DNA of 64,000 nt from Botrimarina hoheduenensis (lineage in GTDB: Bacteria > Planctomycetota > Planctomycetia > Pirellulales > Lacipirellulaceae). Below the pieces are notes generated by a model that made no database searches, was not told the origin of the DNA, and saw only the letters and a list, made by a program, of their open reading frames with translations. The stretch covers positions 124,001 through 188,000 of the forward strand of contig NZ_SJPH01000003.1 in the NCBI RefSeq assembly GCF_007859815.1, read 5' to 3'. Shown here piece after piece: positions 35,201 to 42,665 of this stretch (position 1 is its first letter; every line of letters starts with the position of its first letter). The translations under genes and the position numbers were made by a program.

Positions 35201-35321
35201 CGTGCTCCGGGCAGAAGGTGGCGTCCACCTTCAGGCGACCATGAAAAAGCTTCTCCGCGCCGGGGGCGGCAGCGGAACCAGGGGTCTGAGACATCGCATA
35301 GCCAGCGTCAACGGTCGCCAT
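32253..35321 (-). CDS. nrdJ: Vitamin B12-dependent (class II) ribonucleotide reductase
   Basis: A 1022-residue protein starting at ATG 35321 with AGGAGGT 4 bases upstream (longer frame disregarded). It reduces ribonucleotides to deoxyribonucleotides with adenosylcobalamin. Seen: the catalytic region [25 protein letters not shown], the [25 protein letters not shown] block and [30 protein letters not shown]. The C-terminal cysteine-rich end [27 protein letters not shown] supplies redox/zinc Cys. Length and motifs fit the NrdJ (TIGR02504-like) group. A Ser/Ala/Asn-rich linker (about 910-990) precedes the Cys tail. The long upstream region carries NrdR-like boxes. Confidence 0.97.
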   Translation of the reverse strand: [1022 protein letters not shown]

Positions 35322-35365
35322 AGCTACCTCCTGTAGGGGGCTTAAAAGATCGGGCATCCTTGTCC

Positions 35366-35394
35366 AGTATGCCTAATGTACATAAGTACATCAA
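35366..35394 (-). promoter_or_regulatory. Second nrdJ promoter candidate with GTAC-N4-GTAC palindrome
   Basis: On the minus strand TTGATG (35394-35389), 17 bases, CATACT (35371-35366). The palindrome TGTACATAAGTACA (35377-35390) fills the spacer. It shares TGTAC-N4-GTAC with the site at the capsid-cassette promoter (6560-6573). The shape GTAC-N4-GTAC resembles published LexA boxes of cyanobacteria, but the regulator here is unknown. Confidence 0.5.
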
Positions 35395-35555
35395 GCCAGC
35401 AGCGTCTCCATCGGCACGCCGTGCCGGTTGGCTGCACTCGCTCTCTTCGTCTCGTCTCACTCATTGGGGCGGAGCGGCCGCAGCCGCGAGTTACCACCAT
35501 ATGTTGGCCCTATCGGGCCACTCTCCCGCAAAACGGGAGCGAAACGTCGCGCTAG

Positions 35556-35643
35556 GCCCAATATATTGTGGTCGATGCCCACCGAACCACAACACTTGGG
35601 CTGTCCGAGCGGCAAATCATACGCGCCCACAGTCCCGCGTCAA
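35556..35643 (-). promoter_or_regulatory. nrdJ promoter with NrdR box
   Basis: On the minus strand TTGACG (35643-35638), 16 bases, TATGAT (35621-35616), so transcription would start near 35609. A 10/10 match to the NrdR core CwATATATwG is CAATATATTG (35559-35568). A weaker box (CAACACTTGG, 35590-35599, 6/10) lies 31 bp away, which is the usual tandem NrdR spacing. Both lie just downstream of the start, suited to repression. A third partial box, CAATAGGTTG (35678-35687), is upstream of the -35. Confidence 0.6.
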
Positions 35644-35968
35644 CGCGATTCGTGGTAGGACCTAACTTGCTAGCACACAATAGGTTGTGGCATTTGCCGC
35701 CAAGCCATCAGCGCTACGATGAAGGATCCGTTAAGGTCGCAAGGTATTACACACGAACACTTTACGGAAATCCGACCCGTTCCTACCACCACCGATCGCC
35801 CCGAGCGCTTTTTTGAAGACTCTGCCTCGCTCCACGGCAGTTCGGGTAAGCCACGCAAACGGCGCAGCGCAGACACCCCGATACCCAGGGTTCCCGAGCT
35901 CCGTTTTGCCGGAGCCCTCGCCCGGATTCGCTACCGAACCTCGCTGTACCGGGAGTGGTCCGTTGGGT

Positions 35969-36700
35969 ATGACCGCAATCGCTTATCGCTGGAATCGGAC
36001 CGACGCGGCGACGGCCTACGACGCCGCCGCCCCGCACATCCATCCGCATTATCACGTGGTTCAAGCCGCGGTGCTGTCGGCTCTGCCGCGCACCGTGCGT
36101 GAGGTCGTTGATCTGGGCGGGGGCTCGGGCCGACTGGCCGAACAGATCCTGGAGGAGTTTCCCGCCGCGCGCGTGACGATCGTCGATCCGTCCGAGCCAT
36201 TCTTGGCCCTGGCCGAAGAGCGGCTCGAGCGGTTCGCTGGGCGCTTCCAAACGGTTCCGCAGTCAGCGCAGGGCGAATGGCGCTCGGACACACCGACCCC
36301 CGACGCGATTGTCAGCACCTCGGCCTTACACCACCTGGACAGCAGCGAGAAGAACGCCGTCTTCGCTGCCTGCCGGGCAGCGCTCGAACCAGGCGGCGTG
36401 TTCATCAACGGCGATGAGTATCGCCCTCCCTCCGACGCGGCCTATCGGGCCGATCTCGAGGCCTGGGGCGCGCACATGAACGCGGCTCTGGCGCTGGGAG
36501 CGATCCCCCCTTCGTTCGGGGCGACCATCAAGAGCTGGCACGAACGCAACCTGGAAGACTTCGGCGGCCCCCGCACAAGCGGTGACGACTGCCACGAGAC
36601 GATCGAAGAACAGATCGCTCGGCTCTACGGAGCGGGCTTCCACTCGGCCGAAGCCATTTGGAAGGAGTCGCTGTGGGGCGTAGTGATGGCCCAGCGGTAA
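35969..36700 (+). CDS. Class I SAM-dependent methyltransferase
   Basis: A 243-residue protein starting at ATG 35969; the upstream open frame is shadow-like. The SAM-binding motif I is REVVDLGGGSGRLAEQI, followed by ARVTIVDPSEPFLALAEERL and the post-motif DAIVSTSALHHLDSSEKNAVFAACRAALEPGGVFINGDEY. Substrate is unknown. It is divergent from nrdJ and shares its upstream region. The C-terminal GGPRTSGDDCHETIEEQIARLYGAGF is typical of Methyltransf_11/25-type enzymes. Confidence 0.88.
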   Translation: MTAIAYRWNRTDAATAYDAAAPHIHPHYHVVQAAVLSALPRTVREVVDLGGGSGRLAEQILEEFPAARVTIVDPSEPFLALAEERLERFAGRFQTVPQSAQGEWRSDTPTPDAIVSTSALHHLDSSEKNAVFAACRAALEPGGVFINGDEYRPPSDAAYRADLEAWGAHMNAALALGAIPPSFGATIKSWHERNLEDFGGPRTSGDDCHETIEEQIARLYGAGFHSAEAIWKESLWGVVMAQR

Positions 36701-36887
36701 ACGAGTGGCCCAGAAACCAGCCGCACTAACGGCTCGGGGAGATAACGAGCACGGGGCAGCGGGCCACTGCATAACGCAGTCGCAGTCGCACACCGCTCGA
36801 AAAGTGGTGGCTCGAATCGCCAAGCTGGCAGCAACAAGGCGAGCCTCGCCCCCCCTCGCTGAGGTGGGCTAATCAGCCCGCCCTGAG

Positions 36888-37199
36888 CTAGCCGCCGATC
36901 TTGCCGATCTTCACGCGGGTGAACTTCTTGCGGTGGCCTGTGTGGCGACGGCTGTTCTTCCGGCGACGCAGCTTGACGACCTCGATCTTGGGCCCTTGGG
37001 CCAGACCAAGCACCTCGGCCGAAACGCTCGCGCCCGCGACTGTCGGGGCCCCAAACTTCAGATCGGCACCCGACCCGATGGCCAGCACCTGGTCGAATTT
37101 GAGCGTGTCGCCGGGGTTGGCTTCACGGTAATCGAGGGCCAGTTCTTGGCCTTCGACGACTTTATACTGACGGCCGCCGTCAACGATGATTGCGTACAT
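36888..37199 (-). CDS. rplU: 50S ribosomal protein L21
   Basis: A 103-residue L21, full length. It starts with MYAIIVDGGRQYKVVEGQELALDYREA and ends with the conserved basic segment EVVKLRRRKNSRRHTGHRKKFTRVKIGKI. It binds 23S rRNA in the large subunit. It lies downstream of rng on the same strand; rpmA (L27), its usual neighbour, is not in the window. The 150 bases between it and rng contain a GC-rich palindrome (37296-37313) that may act as a leader or processing structure. Confidence 0.97.
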   Translation of the reverse strand: MYAIIVDGGRQYKVVEGQELALDYREANPGDTLKFDQVLAIGSGADLKFGAPTVAGASVSAEVLGLAQGPKIEVVKLRRRKNSRRHTGHRKKFTRVKIGKIGG

Positions 37200-37295
37200 G
37201 TCGCAGAAACCTTAATCGAATCGAATTTCGCTCGGGGAGCCCCGTATCGTAGCGTCCGCGGGGCGGGTCGTCGAGGCCCTGCTTTTGCAGATTAA

Positions 37296-37313
37296 CCCCC
37301 CGCCGGCGGGGGG
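37296..37313. repeat. Perfect 18-bp GC palindrome between rng and rplU
   Basis: ccccccgccggcgggggg reads the same on both strands. It lies 97 bases upstream of the rplU start and could form a strong hairpin in the rng-rplU transcript, which no long T-run follows. A leader structure or RNase site is possible; nothing more can be shown. Confidence 0.45.
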
Positions 37314-37349
37314 TGCTCTGGAGCCGGGGCTCGGCCTTCAGTCGCTGTT

Positions 37350-39128
37350 CTAAGCACCCAGCCGCAGCTCGTTTCCGGCCGCGTCGGCGTACGAAATCCG
37401 CAGCAATTCGGGCGTGGCCGACTCGCTGCCGATCACGATCACCTCCACACCGGCCTCTTCTTCAAGCTTGGCAATCTCGCGCCGCTTGCGGTTGTTCAGG
37501 TAGATCGCCACCTGCTCTTCCACCGTCACCGTGATCGTCGCGACACGCTCGTGGTAAGCCGCCTCGGGCAGCTTGCGGAGTGCCTCGATGGCCATGCTCT
37601 CAGCGGACTTCACCAAGCCCGCCCCCTGGCACGAGGGACACTCACGGTACACGCTCCGCTTGAGGCTCGGACGGATCCGCTGCCGAGTCATCTCGATCAA
37701 GCCAAAGGGACTGGTGCGCAAGATCTTGGTACGGGCGCGATCGCGACGCACAGCGTCCTTGAGCGTCTTCTCCAGGTTGCGCCGATGCTTCTCCTTGCGC
37801 ATGTCGATGAAGTCATTAACGATCACACCGCCCAGGTCGCGGAGACGCAACTGACGCGCAATCTCTTTGGCGGCGATCAAATTGAGCTGATACGCCGACT
37901 CCTCCGCACCGCCGCTCGTGCGGAAGCTGCCGCTGTTGACGTCGATCGCCACCAGGGCCTCGGTCTGATCGATCACCAGCGACCCGCCCCGCTTGAGCGG
38001 CACCTTGCGTTCGTTGATTCGCTGAATCTCTTCATCGAGCCGGTGCTTATTAAACAGCGGCTCTTTTCCCTCGTACAGATGTAGCCGATTGACGTAGCGC
38101 GGCATGACCACCTGCAGAAACTCGCGGGCTCGTTCGTAAGCCTTGGGCTCATCGATGTGGATCGTATCGATCTCGCTCGAAAAGATGTCGCGGATCGTCC
38201 GGATGACGATATCGCTTTCTTCGTACAGGTCGCCCGGGCCTTCCTGCTTCTTCATCCTGCGGACGATCATCTTCCATAGCCGCAGCAGATACGCCAGGTC
38301 GCGTGACAGGTCGCGCTTCGTGCGATCGGTGCCGGCGGTGCGGACAATAAATCCCAAGCCCTTCGGCGGGTCGAGTTCGCGGAGGATGCCTCGCAACCGC
38401 TTGCGCGCGTCGTCGTCTTCGATCTTCCGCGATACGCCAATCCGTCCGAGCGCCGGCATGAGCACCAGGTAACGGCCTGGAATGCTGATGTAGGTCGAGA
38501 GCGTCGGACCCTTTGTGCCGATGCCCTCTTTGATGACCTGCACCACGACCTCGTCTCCCTTGCGAAAGATCTCTTCGATCGGAGGCTTCACACGCGGACG
38601 AACGCCCGGGCGCATCTTGCGTTGTTTACGCCGCTTGGTCGCGACGGCGTTAATCGCGTCGTCATCGTCAGAGGAATCGTCCGCTTCGGCGTCGTCCTCT
38701 CCGTCGAAATCTTCGTCGTCTTCATCCTCGTCATCGAAGTCGCATGCCTCGGACATCCCCGGCGGCGAGCCGGCGCTCCAGTTGCTCGCACCAGAGGCTT
38801 CTTCGGAAGCGCCGGAGGGGTTGTCGTCATCGAGCGGTGTCTGCGTGCCATCCGACTCAATCGGCCGCGCGGGATCGAAACCCGCTTGGCGAAAGTACTG
38901 CGCTTCGACATCGCTGATATGCAAGAAGCCGTTGCGACCCACGCCGAAATCCACGAAAGCGGCCTGGATGCTCGGCTCGATGTTGACGATCCGGCCTTTG
39001 TAAATGTTGCCGACGTAGTTGTCTTGACTGGAACGCTCGATGTAGAGCTCCTCTAGCACACCGTCTTCAACGATCGCGATGCGGCACTCTTCGGCCTGCG
39101 ACACGTTGATCAGCATCTCGGTTTTCAT
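37350..39128 (-). CDS. rng: Ribonuclease E/G family endoribonuclease with acidic insertion in the S1 domain
   Basis: A 592-residue RNase E/G. Residues about 1-75 begin the S1 domain (NYVGNIYKGRIVNIEPSIQAAFVDFGVGRNGFLHISDV). About 80-182 is an acidic, disordered insertion (FDDEDEDDEDFDGEDDAEADDSSDDDD) followed by a basic patch (KRRKQRKMRPGVRPRVKP). The fold resumes at EIFRKGDEVVVQVIKEGIGTKGPTLSTYISIPGRYL. Catalytic Asp are D396 (LVAIDVNSG) and D439 (VIVNDFIDM), with the zinc-link CPSC at 497-500. It cleaves single-stranded, AU-rich RNA. It is upstream of rplU. Confidence 0.95.
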   Translation of the reverse strand: MKTEMLINVSQAEECRIAIVEDGVLEELYIERSSQDNYVGNIYKGRIVNIEPSIQAAFVDFGVGRNGFLHISDVEAQYFRQAGFDPARPIESDGTQTPLDDDNPSGASEEASGASNWSAGSPPGMSEACDFDDEDEDDEDFDGEDDAEADDSSDDDDAINAVATKRRKQRKMRPGVRPRVKPPIEEIFRKGDEVVVQVIKEGIGTKGPTLSTYISIPGRYLVLMPALGRIGVSRKIEDDDARKRLRGILRELDPPKGLGFIVRTAGTDRTKRDLSRDLAYLLRLWKMIVRRMKKQEGPGDLYEESDIVIRTIRDIFSSEIDTIHIDEPKAYERAREFLQVVMPRYVNRLHLYEGKEPLFNKHRLDEEIQRINERKVPLKRGGSLVIDQTEALVAIDVNSGSFRTSGGAEESAYQLNLIAAKEIARQLRLRDLGGVIVNDFIDMRKEKHRRNLEKTLKDAVRRDRARTKILRTSPFGLIEMTRQRIRPSLKRSVYRECPSCQGAGLVKSAESMAIEALRKLPEAAYHERVATITVTVEEQVAIYLNNRKRREIAKLEEEAGVEVIVIGSESATPELLRISYADAAGNELRLGA

Positions 39129-39293
39129 AAAGTTGTCTCGCGTTATGAGAGGTAAAACCCCGGCTCGGAAACGAGCGAACGGTCAGCGACGCAGGACGGT
39201 GCGGGCGGGCGTCTTTCCGAAGAAAGAGGCCCGCGCTAGGTTCGCGCGTCGGATGCGTGGTCGATCGGGGCTTGTGGTGATTCTTGTCGCGGC

Positions 39294-39344
39294 TTGGTTC
39301 TTGTGTTGACTTGGTTCTTGTGTTGACTTGGTTCTTGTGTTGGC
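39294..39344. repeat. Three tandem copies of a 17-bp repeat upstream of rng
   Basis: The unit ttggttcttgtgttgac occurs three times (39294-39310, 39311-39327, 39328-39344; the third ends ggc). It lies in the 272-base gap between the ptsI stop and the rng start, on the side where the rng promoter should be. It may be a binding array or a replication slippage product. Confidence 0.75.
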
Positions 39345-39400
39345 TTGGAGAGGAGGTCCGTAAATTGGTGTTAGCCGCGCGCTGGGGGCGGCTTGGGGAG

Positions 39401-41143
39401 TCATATCGGTTGGTCGGGCAAGAGCCGCTGCAGCTCTTCCCGCAGGTAGGTCTTCACGTCGCGTGCGCTCTCGAGTTCGAGGGCACGCTGCGCAACGGAC
39501 TGACAGTGTTCAAATGTTGTCGAGCGGCACACGCGCTTTACTTCCAGCGCCGCTGCGGGGGTAACGGACAGCGTCCGCAGACCAAGGCCAATCAGCAACA
39601 TCGTATAGAGCGGCGCACCGCTCATCTGGCCACACATGCTGATCGGTTTGTCCGCGGCGTCGGCGGCATCGATTGCCATCTTTACCAGCCGCAGCACCGA
39701 CGGGTCGGCGCTGGTGTAGAGCGCTGCGACGTCCTTGTTGCTGCGATCAACCGCCAACGCATACTGAACGAGGTCGTTCGTACCGATGCTGAAGAAGTCG
39801 ACCTCCTCAACAAACCGATCCATCATCACAACGGCCGAAGGAACCTCGACCATCATGCCGACCTTGATCTCACGATCGAAGGCGATGCCGCGTTCTTCGA
39901 GATCTTCCATCGCGTCGGCCAAAACCATCCGTGCCCGCCGAAGTTCGAGCACATTGCTGATCAGCGGGAACATGATCCGCACGTCGCCGTGTACGCTCGC
40001 GCGCAAGATGGCCCGCAGCTGCGTGCGGAACAGATCCACGTGCTTCAGCGCTAGGCGGATACTCCGCAAGCCGAGGAACGGATTGTTCTCATCCTCTGGC
40101 TGAGGGATCATGGAGAGCTTGTCGGCCCCCAGGTCCAGCGTCCGCATCACCACCGGCCGACCGCCCATCGCGATGGTCACTTCGCGGTAAGCCTCGTAGT
40201 GCTCTTCTTCGGTGGGTATATCGGTCCGTGTCAGGTACAGGAACTCGGTCCGGTACAGTCCGACCCCTTCCAGACCGCGATCGAGACACAAAGCCGCTTC
40301 GCTCGGAAACTCGATGTTACCTAGCAACGAAATGCGGTAGCCTTCGCGCGTCTCGCACGGCAGATCTTTCAGTGTCGAGAGCCTTGCCATGAGGCTCAGC
40401 TGCTCGTCGACCTCGTGCCGATAACGGGCCAGGGTCTCTTCGTTGGGGCGTAGGATCACTACGCCTTCGTCGCCATCGATGATGACGGTTTCTCCACCGG
40501 ACACGTCCGACAGGAACGAGCCGGCACCCACCACCGCCGGAATCCCCAGCCCCTCGGCAACGATTGCCGTGTGGCTGCCGGGACCACCGATCTCGGTCAC
40601 AAAGCCACGCACAAACTCGGGCTTCATGCTCGCGGTCTCACTCGGCGTGAGCGAGCGGGCCAACACAAGCACCGGACTTGTCACGTGGGCCAGTTCCTCG
40701 CGGCGTTCGCCGAGCAGACGCTTCAGCAGACGCTTCTCGATATCAAAAATATCGCTGGCCCGCTCGGCCAGGTGCGGCCCTTCGAGCGACTGAAACACCT
40801 TGGCGTAACGCCGCAGCACGCGACTGACCGCGTACTCGGCTGAATAGTGCCGCTCGCGGATGGAGGCCTCGAGCTCCTCGCGGAGCCGCGGGTCATTCAC
40901 CATCTGGATATGTGCGGAAAAGATCGCTCCGTAGTCGTCGCCCAGCCGCTCAGCAATCCGCTGGCGATTGACCTCGATCTCATCGACCGTGTCCTGGATG
41001 GCCTGAGCCAACCGCTCCAGCTCAACCTCAACCCCATCGCGCGAAACAAAGCGACGGGGGATGCGGAATCCCTCGTTGTCGAGAACGAGCGCTTCGCCGA
41101 TCGCCACACCGGGCGAGACAGCGATACCTTGGAGGCGGAGCAT
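39401..41143 (-). CDS. ptsI: PTS enzyme I (phosphoenolpyruvate-protein phosphotransferase)
   Basis: A 580-residue enzyme I. The start is ATG 41143 with AAAGGG 4 bases upstream; an open frame extends further upstream. It takes phosphate from phosphoenolpyruvate and passes it to HPr. Phosphorylated His191 lies in GGPGSHTAIVAEGLGIPAV. Other blocks: LYRTEFLYLTR, DLGADKLSMIPQPEDENNPFLGLRSIRL, PLISNVLELRRAR, VEVPSAVVMMDRFVEEVDFFSIGTNDLVQYALAVDRSN and PISMCGQMSGAP. There is no N-terminal GAF domain. The genes ptsH, ptsN and hpf lie upstream on the same strand; no sugar-specific EIIBC is present. Confidence 0.97.
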   Translation of the reverse strand: MLRLQGIAVSPGVAIGEALVLDNEGFRIPRRFVSRDGVEVELERLAQAIQDTVDEIEVNRQRIAERLGDDYGAIFSAHIQMVNDPRLREELEASIRERHYSAEYAVSRVLRRYAKVFQSLEGPHLAERASDIFDIEKRLLKRLLGERREELAHVTSPVLVLARSLTPSETASMKPEFVRGFVTEIGGPGSHTAIVAEGLGIPAVVGAGSFLSDVSGGETVIIDGDEGVVILRPNEETLARYRHEVDEQLSLMARLSTLKDLPCETREGYRISLLGNIEFPSEAALCLDRGLEGVGLYRTEFLYLTRTDIPTEEEHYEAYREVTIAMGGRPVVMRTLDLGADKLSMIPQPEDENNPFLGLRSIRLALKHVDLFRTQLRAILRASVHGDVRIMFPLISNVLELRRARMVLADAMEDLEERGIAFDREIKVGMMVEVPSAVVMMDRFVEEVDFFSIGTNDLVQYALAVDRSNKDVAALYTSADPSVLRLVKMAIDAADAADKPISMCGQMSGAPLYTMLLIGLGLRTLSVTPAAALEVKRVCRSTTFEHCQSVAQRALELESARDVKTYLREELQRLLPDQPI

Positions 41144-41720
41144 CTGGCCCTTTCGGGCACCGGCATGGTGTCGTTCCGCTTCAGCAATCGAAAAGTAAGA
41201 GAAGGCCGTCAAACGGGCCAAGCATCGCATGGAGTTTTTTAACCCCGAACGCTTAGCCAATTCACAAGCAGCTCGGAGGCGAAGTCGGGCCCGTCGAGTT
41301 GCTGACCCGTCACTGGGACGGCCTAGGGACTCTCCTATCGAAATGCTGAGGGGCGGATTTCGGCAGCACAGGGCGCTCTAGGCGGCGGCTCGGTTCCTGG
41401 CTTTGCCAGCTGGCGTCCTGTCGACACCAAGCAAAAAAAGGAAGGGAAAGCATCGGCCGCTTCGGCGCTCAACCGGCGCTACTCTTGGGGTGAATGTCTT
41501 GTCGGTTTCATCGGCGTCAACGCGTCGCTTGGGGCGTCGAGTCTGCCCGGTGGCTAGGCTCGACGTGTGCCAGTCGGCGCATTGACATTTGCTTGCTAGG
41601 GGTCGGTCGATGTGGCCCATGACGCACGCGCGCGCTGGCCCCATCGCCCTGCCCTCAACGGTCTGCGCTCAACGCTCTGCTGTTGATCGCGTCAGAAGAA
41701 GGCACGCAGACCCTGTTGGC
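41144..41720. other. Gap between ptsH and ptsI
   Basis: This 577-base gap on the same strand holds no convincing gene. Only short overlapping frames with shadow-like composition occur. Its 5' side (just below 41721) may hold a promoter for ptsI, but I could not assign one. Confidence 0.5.
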
Positions 41721-42065
41721 CTAGCCCTTCTCCGACGGATCGCTCGACGGAGCGCTGGTCGTTTGGTTGCTCGAAGCGTTACCGACCGCTACGCGCCCGG
41801 CTTCCGCATCGAAATCGCTCTGGATCAACTCGGCGAGTGTCGCGACCGCTTGGTCTGCGTCTTCGCCAACCGCTTCTATCTTGATCTCGACCCCCTGTTG
41901 AGCGCCCAGCGTGAGCACATTCAAGATGCTCTTGGCGTCAACGCACAGTGTCCCATTGGCAAGGGTTACCTCGCTGCTGAAGCGCATCGCCGTCCGGGCT
42001 ACTAGCTCCGCGGGGCGGGCGTGTAGGCCTTCGGCATGACGCACTTCCACGCAACGCGTCGCCAC
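41721..42065 (-). CDS. ptsH: Phosphocarrier protein HPr with C-terminal extension
   Basis: A 114-residue HPr. His15 lies in AEGLHARPAE and Ser46 in DAKSILNVLTLGAQQG, so both the PEP-dependent and the HprK-type phosphorylation sites are present. The normal HPr domain is about 88 residues; the extra 25 are Ser/Asn/Thr-rich (VGNASSNQTTSAPSSDPSEKG). It receives phosphate from enzyme I and passes it to EIIA (PtsN). It sits between ptsN and ptsI. Confidence 0.95.
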   Translation of the reverse strand: MATRCVEVRHAEGLHARPAELVARTAMRFSSEVTLANGTLCVDAKSILNVLTLGAQQGVEIKIEAVGEDADQAVATLAELIQSDFDAEAGRVAVGNASSNQTTSAPSSDPSEKG

Positions 42066-42118
42066 GCTGGGGGGTCTCCTTCTAACGCTGGGGTCGATCG
42101 GTGTTTGTGGGTTCGGAT

Positions 42119-42595
42119 TTAGGACGTGTACTGGTTGCGGTCCGACTCTTCGAGCAATTCCCAGATGTCCTCGGACGCGTAGCTCTGCTTCAGGAACCGA
42201 CAGAACTGGTCGTCGCGGAGCTGGCGCGAAACGTTCTCGAGTGCCCGCAGGTGGTCGCCGGGGCGATCGGGAGGGGAAACCAGCAAGAACAACAGGTGCA
42301 CCGGATCGCCATCAAGGCTGGCAAAGTCGACGCCGCCTTGGCTGACGCCGACGGCACCACACAACTTCTCTACCGAAGCGTGCTTGGTGTGCGGAACGGC
42401 CACACCGCGGCCGATGCCGGTACTGCCCAGCTCCTCGCGCTGCAGGACCGCGGCTACCACGTCGTTGAACGTCTCCGCTTTGATCTCACCGGCATCGACG
42501 AGCGACTGAACGAGCTCACGGACCACCGCGGGCTTATCGGTCGCCGCGAGCTTGGGGCAGATCGCTTTTTTACAAACGAAATCGGCAAACTTCAT
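42119..42595 (-). CDS. ptsN: PTS EIIA (PtsN/fructose-type regulatory) protein
   Basis: A 158-residue EIIA domain of the Fru/Ntr type. Active-site His69 lies in GRGVAVPHTKH. Other marks: ICPKLAATDKPAVVRELVQSLVDAGEI, VLQREELGSTGIG, HLLFLLVSPPDRPGDHLRALENVSRQLRDDQF. With no permease nearby, a regulatory role (as in the nitrogen PTS) is more likely than transport. hpf lies upstream, as in many nitrogen-PTS operons. Confidence 0.94.
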   Translation of the reverse strand: MKFADFVCKKAICPKLAATDKPAVVRELVQSLVDAGEIKAETFNDVVAAVLQREELGSTGIGRGVAVPHTKHASVEKLCGAVGVSQGGVDFASLDGDPVHLLFLLVSPPDRPGDHLRALENVSRQLRDDQFCRFLKQSYASEDIWELLEESDRNQYTS

Positions 42596-42665
42596 CGCGA
42601 CTTGCTTAGGGGAAAGGAATGGCTGCGTGGATGGGAAAGATTGGCAACCTCGCCAACAGCGAGGA

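Larger units (their letters stand above)
35322..35968. other. Long regulatory region between nrdJ and methyltransferase
   Basis: This 647-base region holds the nrdJ promoter and NrdR boxes, the GTAC palindrome, and hairpins on the minus transcript (CTCCCG-TTTTG-CGGGAG at 35523-35539, GGCCC-GATA-GGGCC near 35506-35520, CGGCAC-GGC-GTGCCG near 35412-35427). The implied nrdJ leader is about 290 bases, long enough for RNA structure, but no riboswitch consensus was recognised. Confidence 0.5.

Noticed and set aside
35322..35609. Cobalamin riboswitch in the nrdJ leader
   Set aside because: The leader is long and has hairpins, but I could not find the B12-box consensus, so no riboswitch is claimed.
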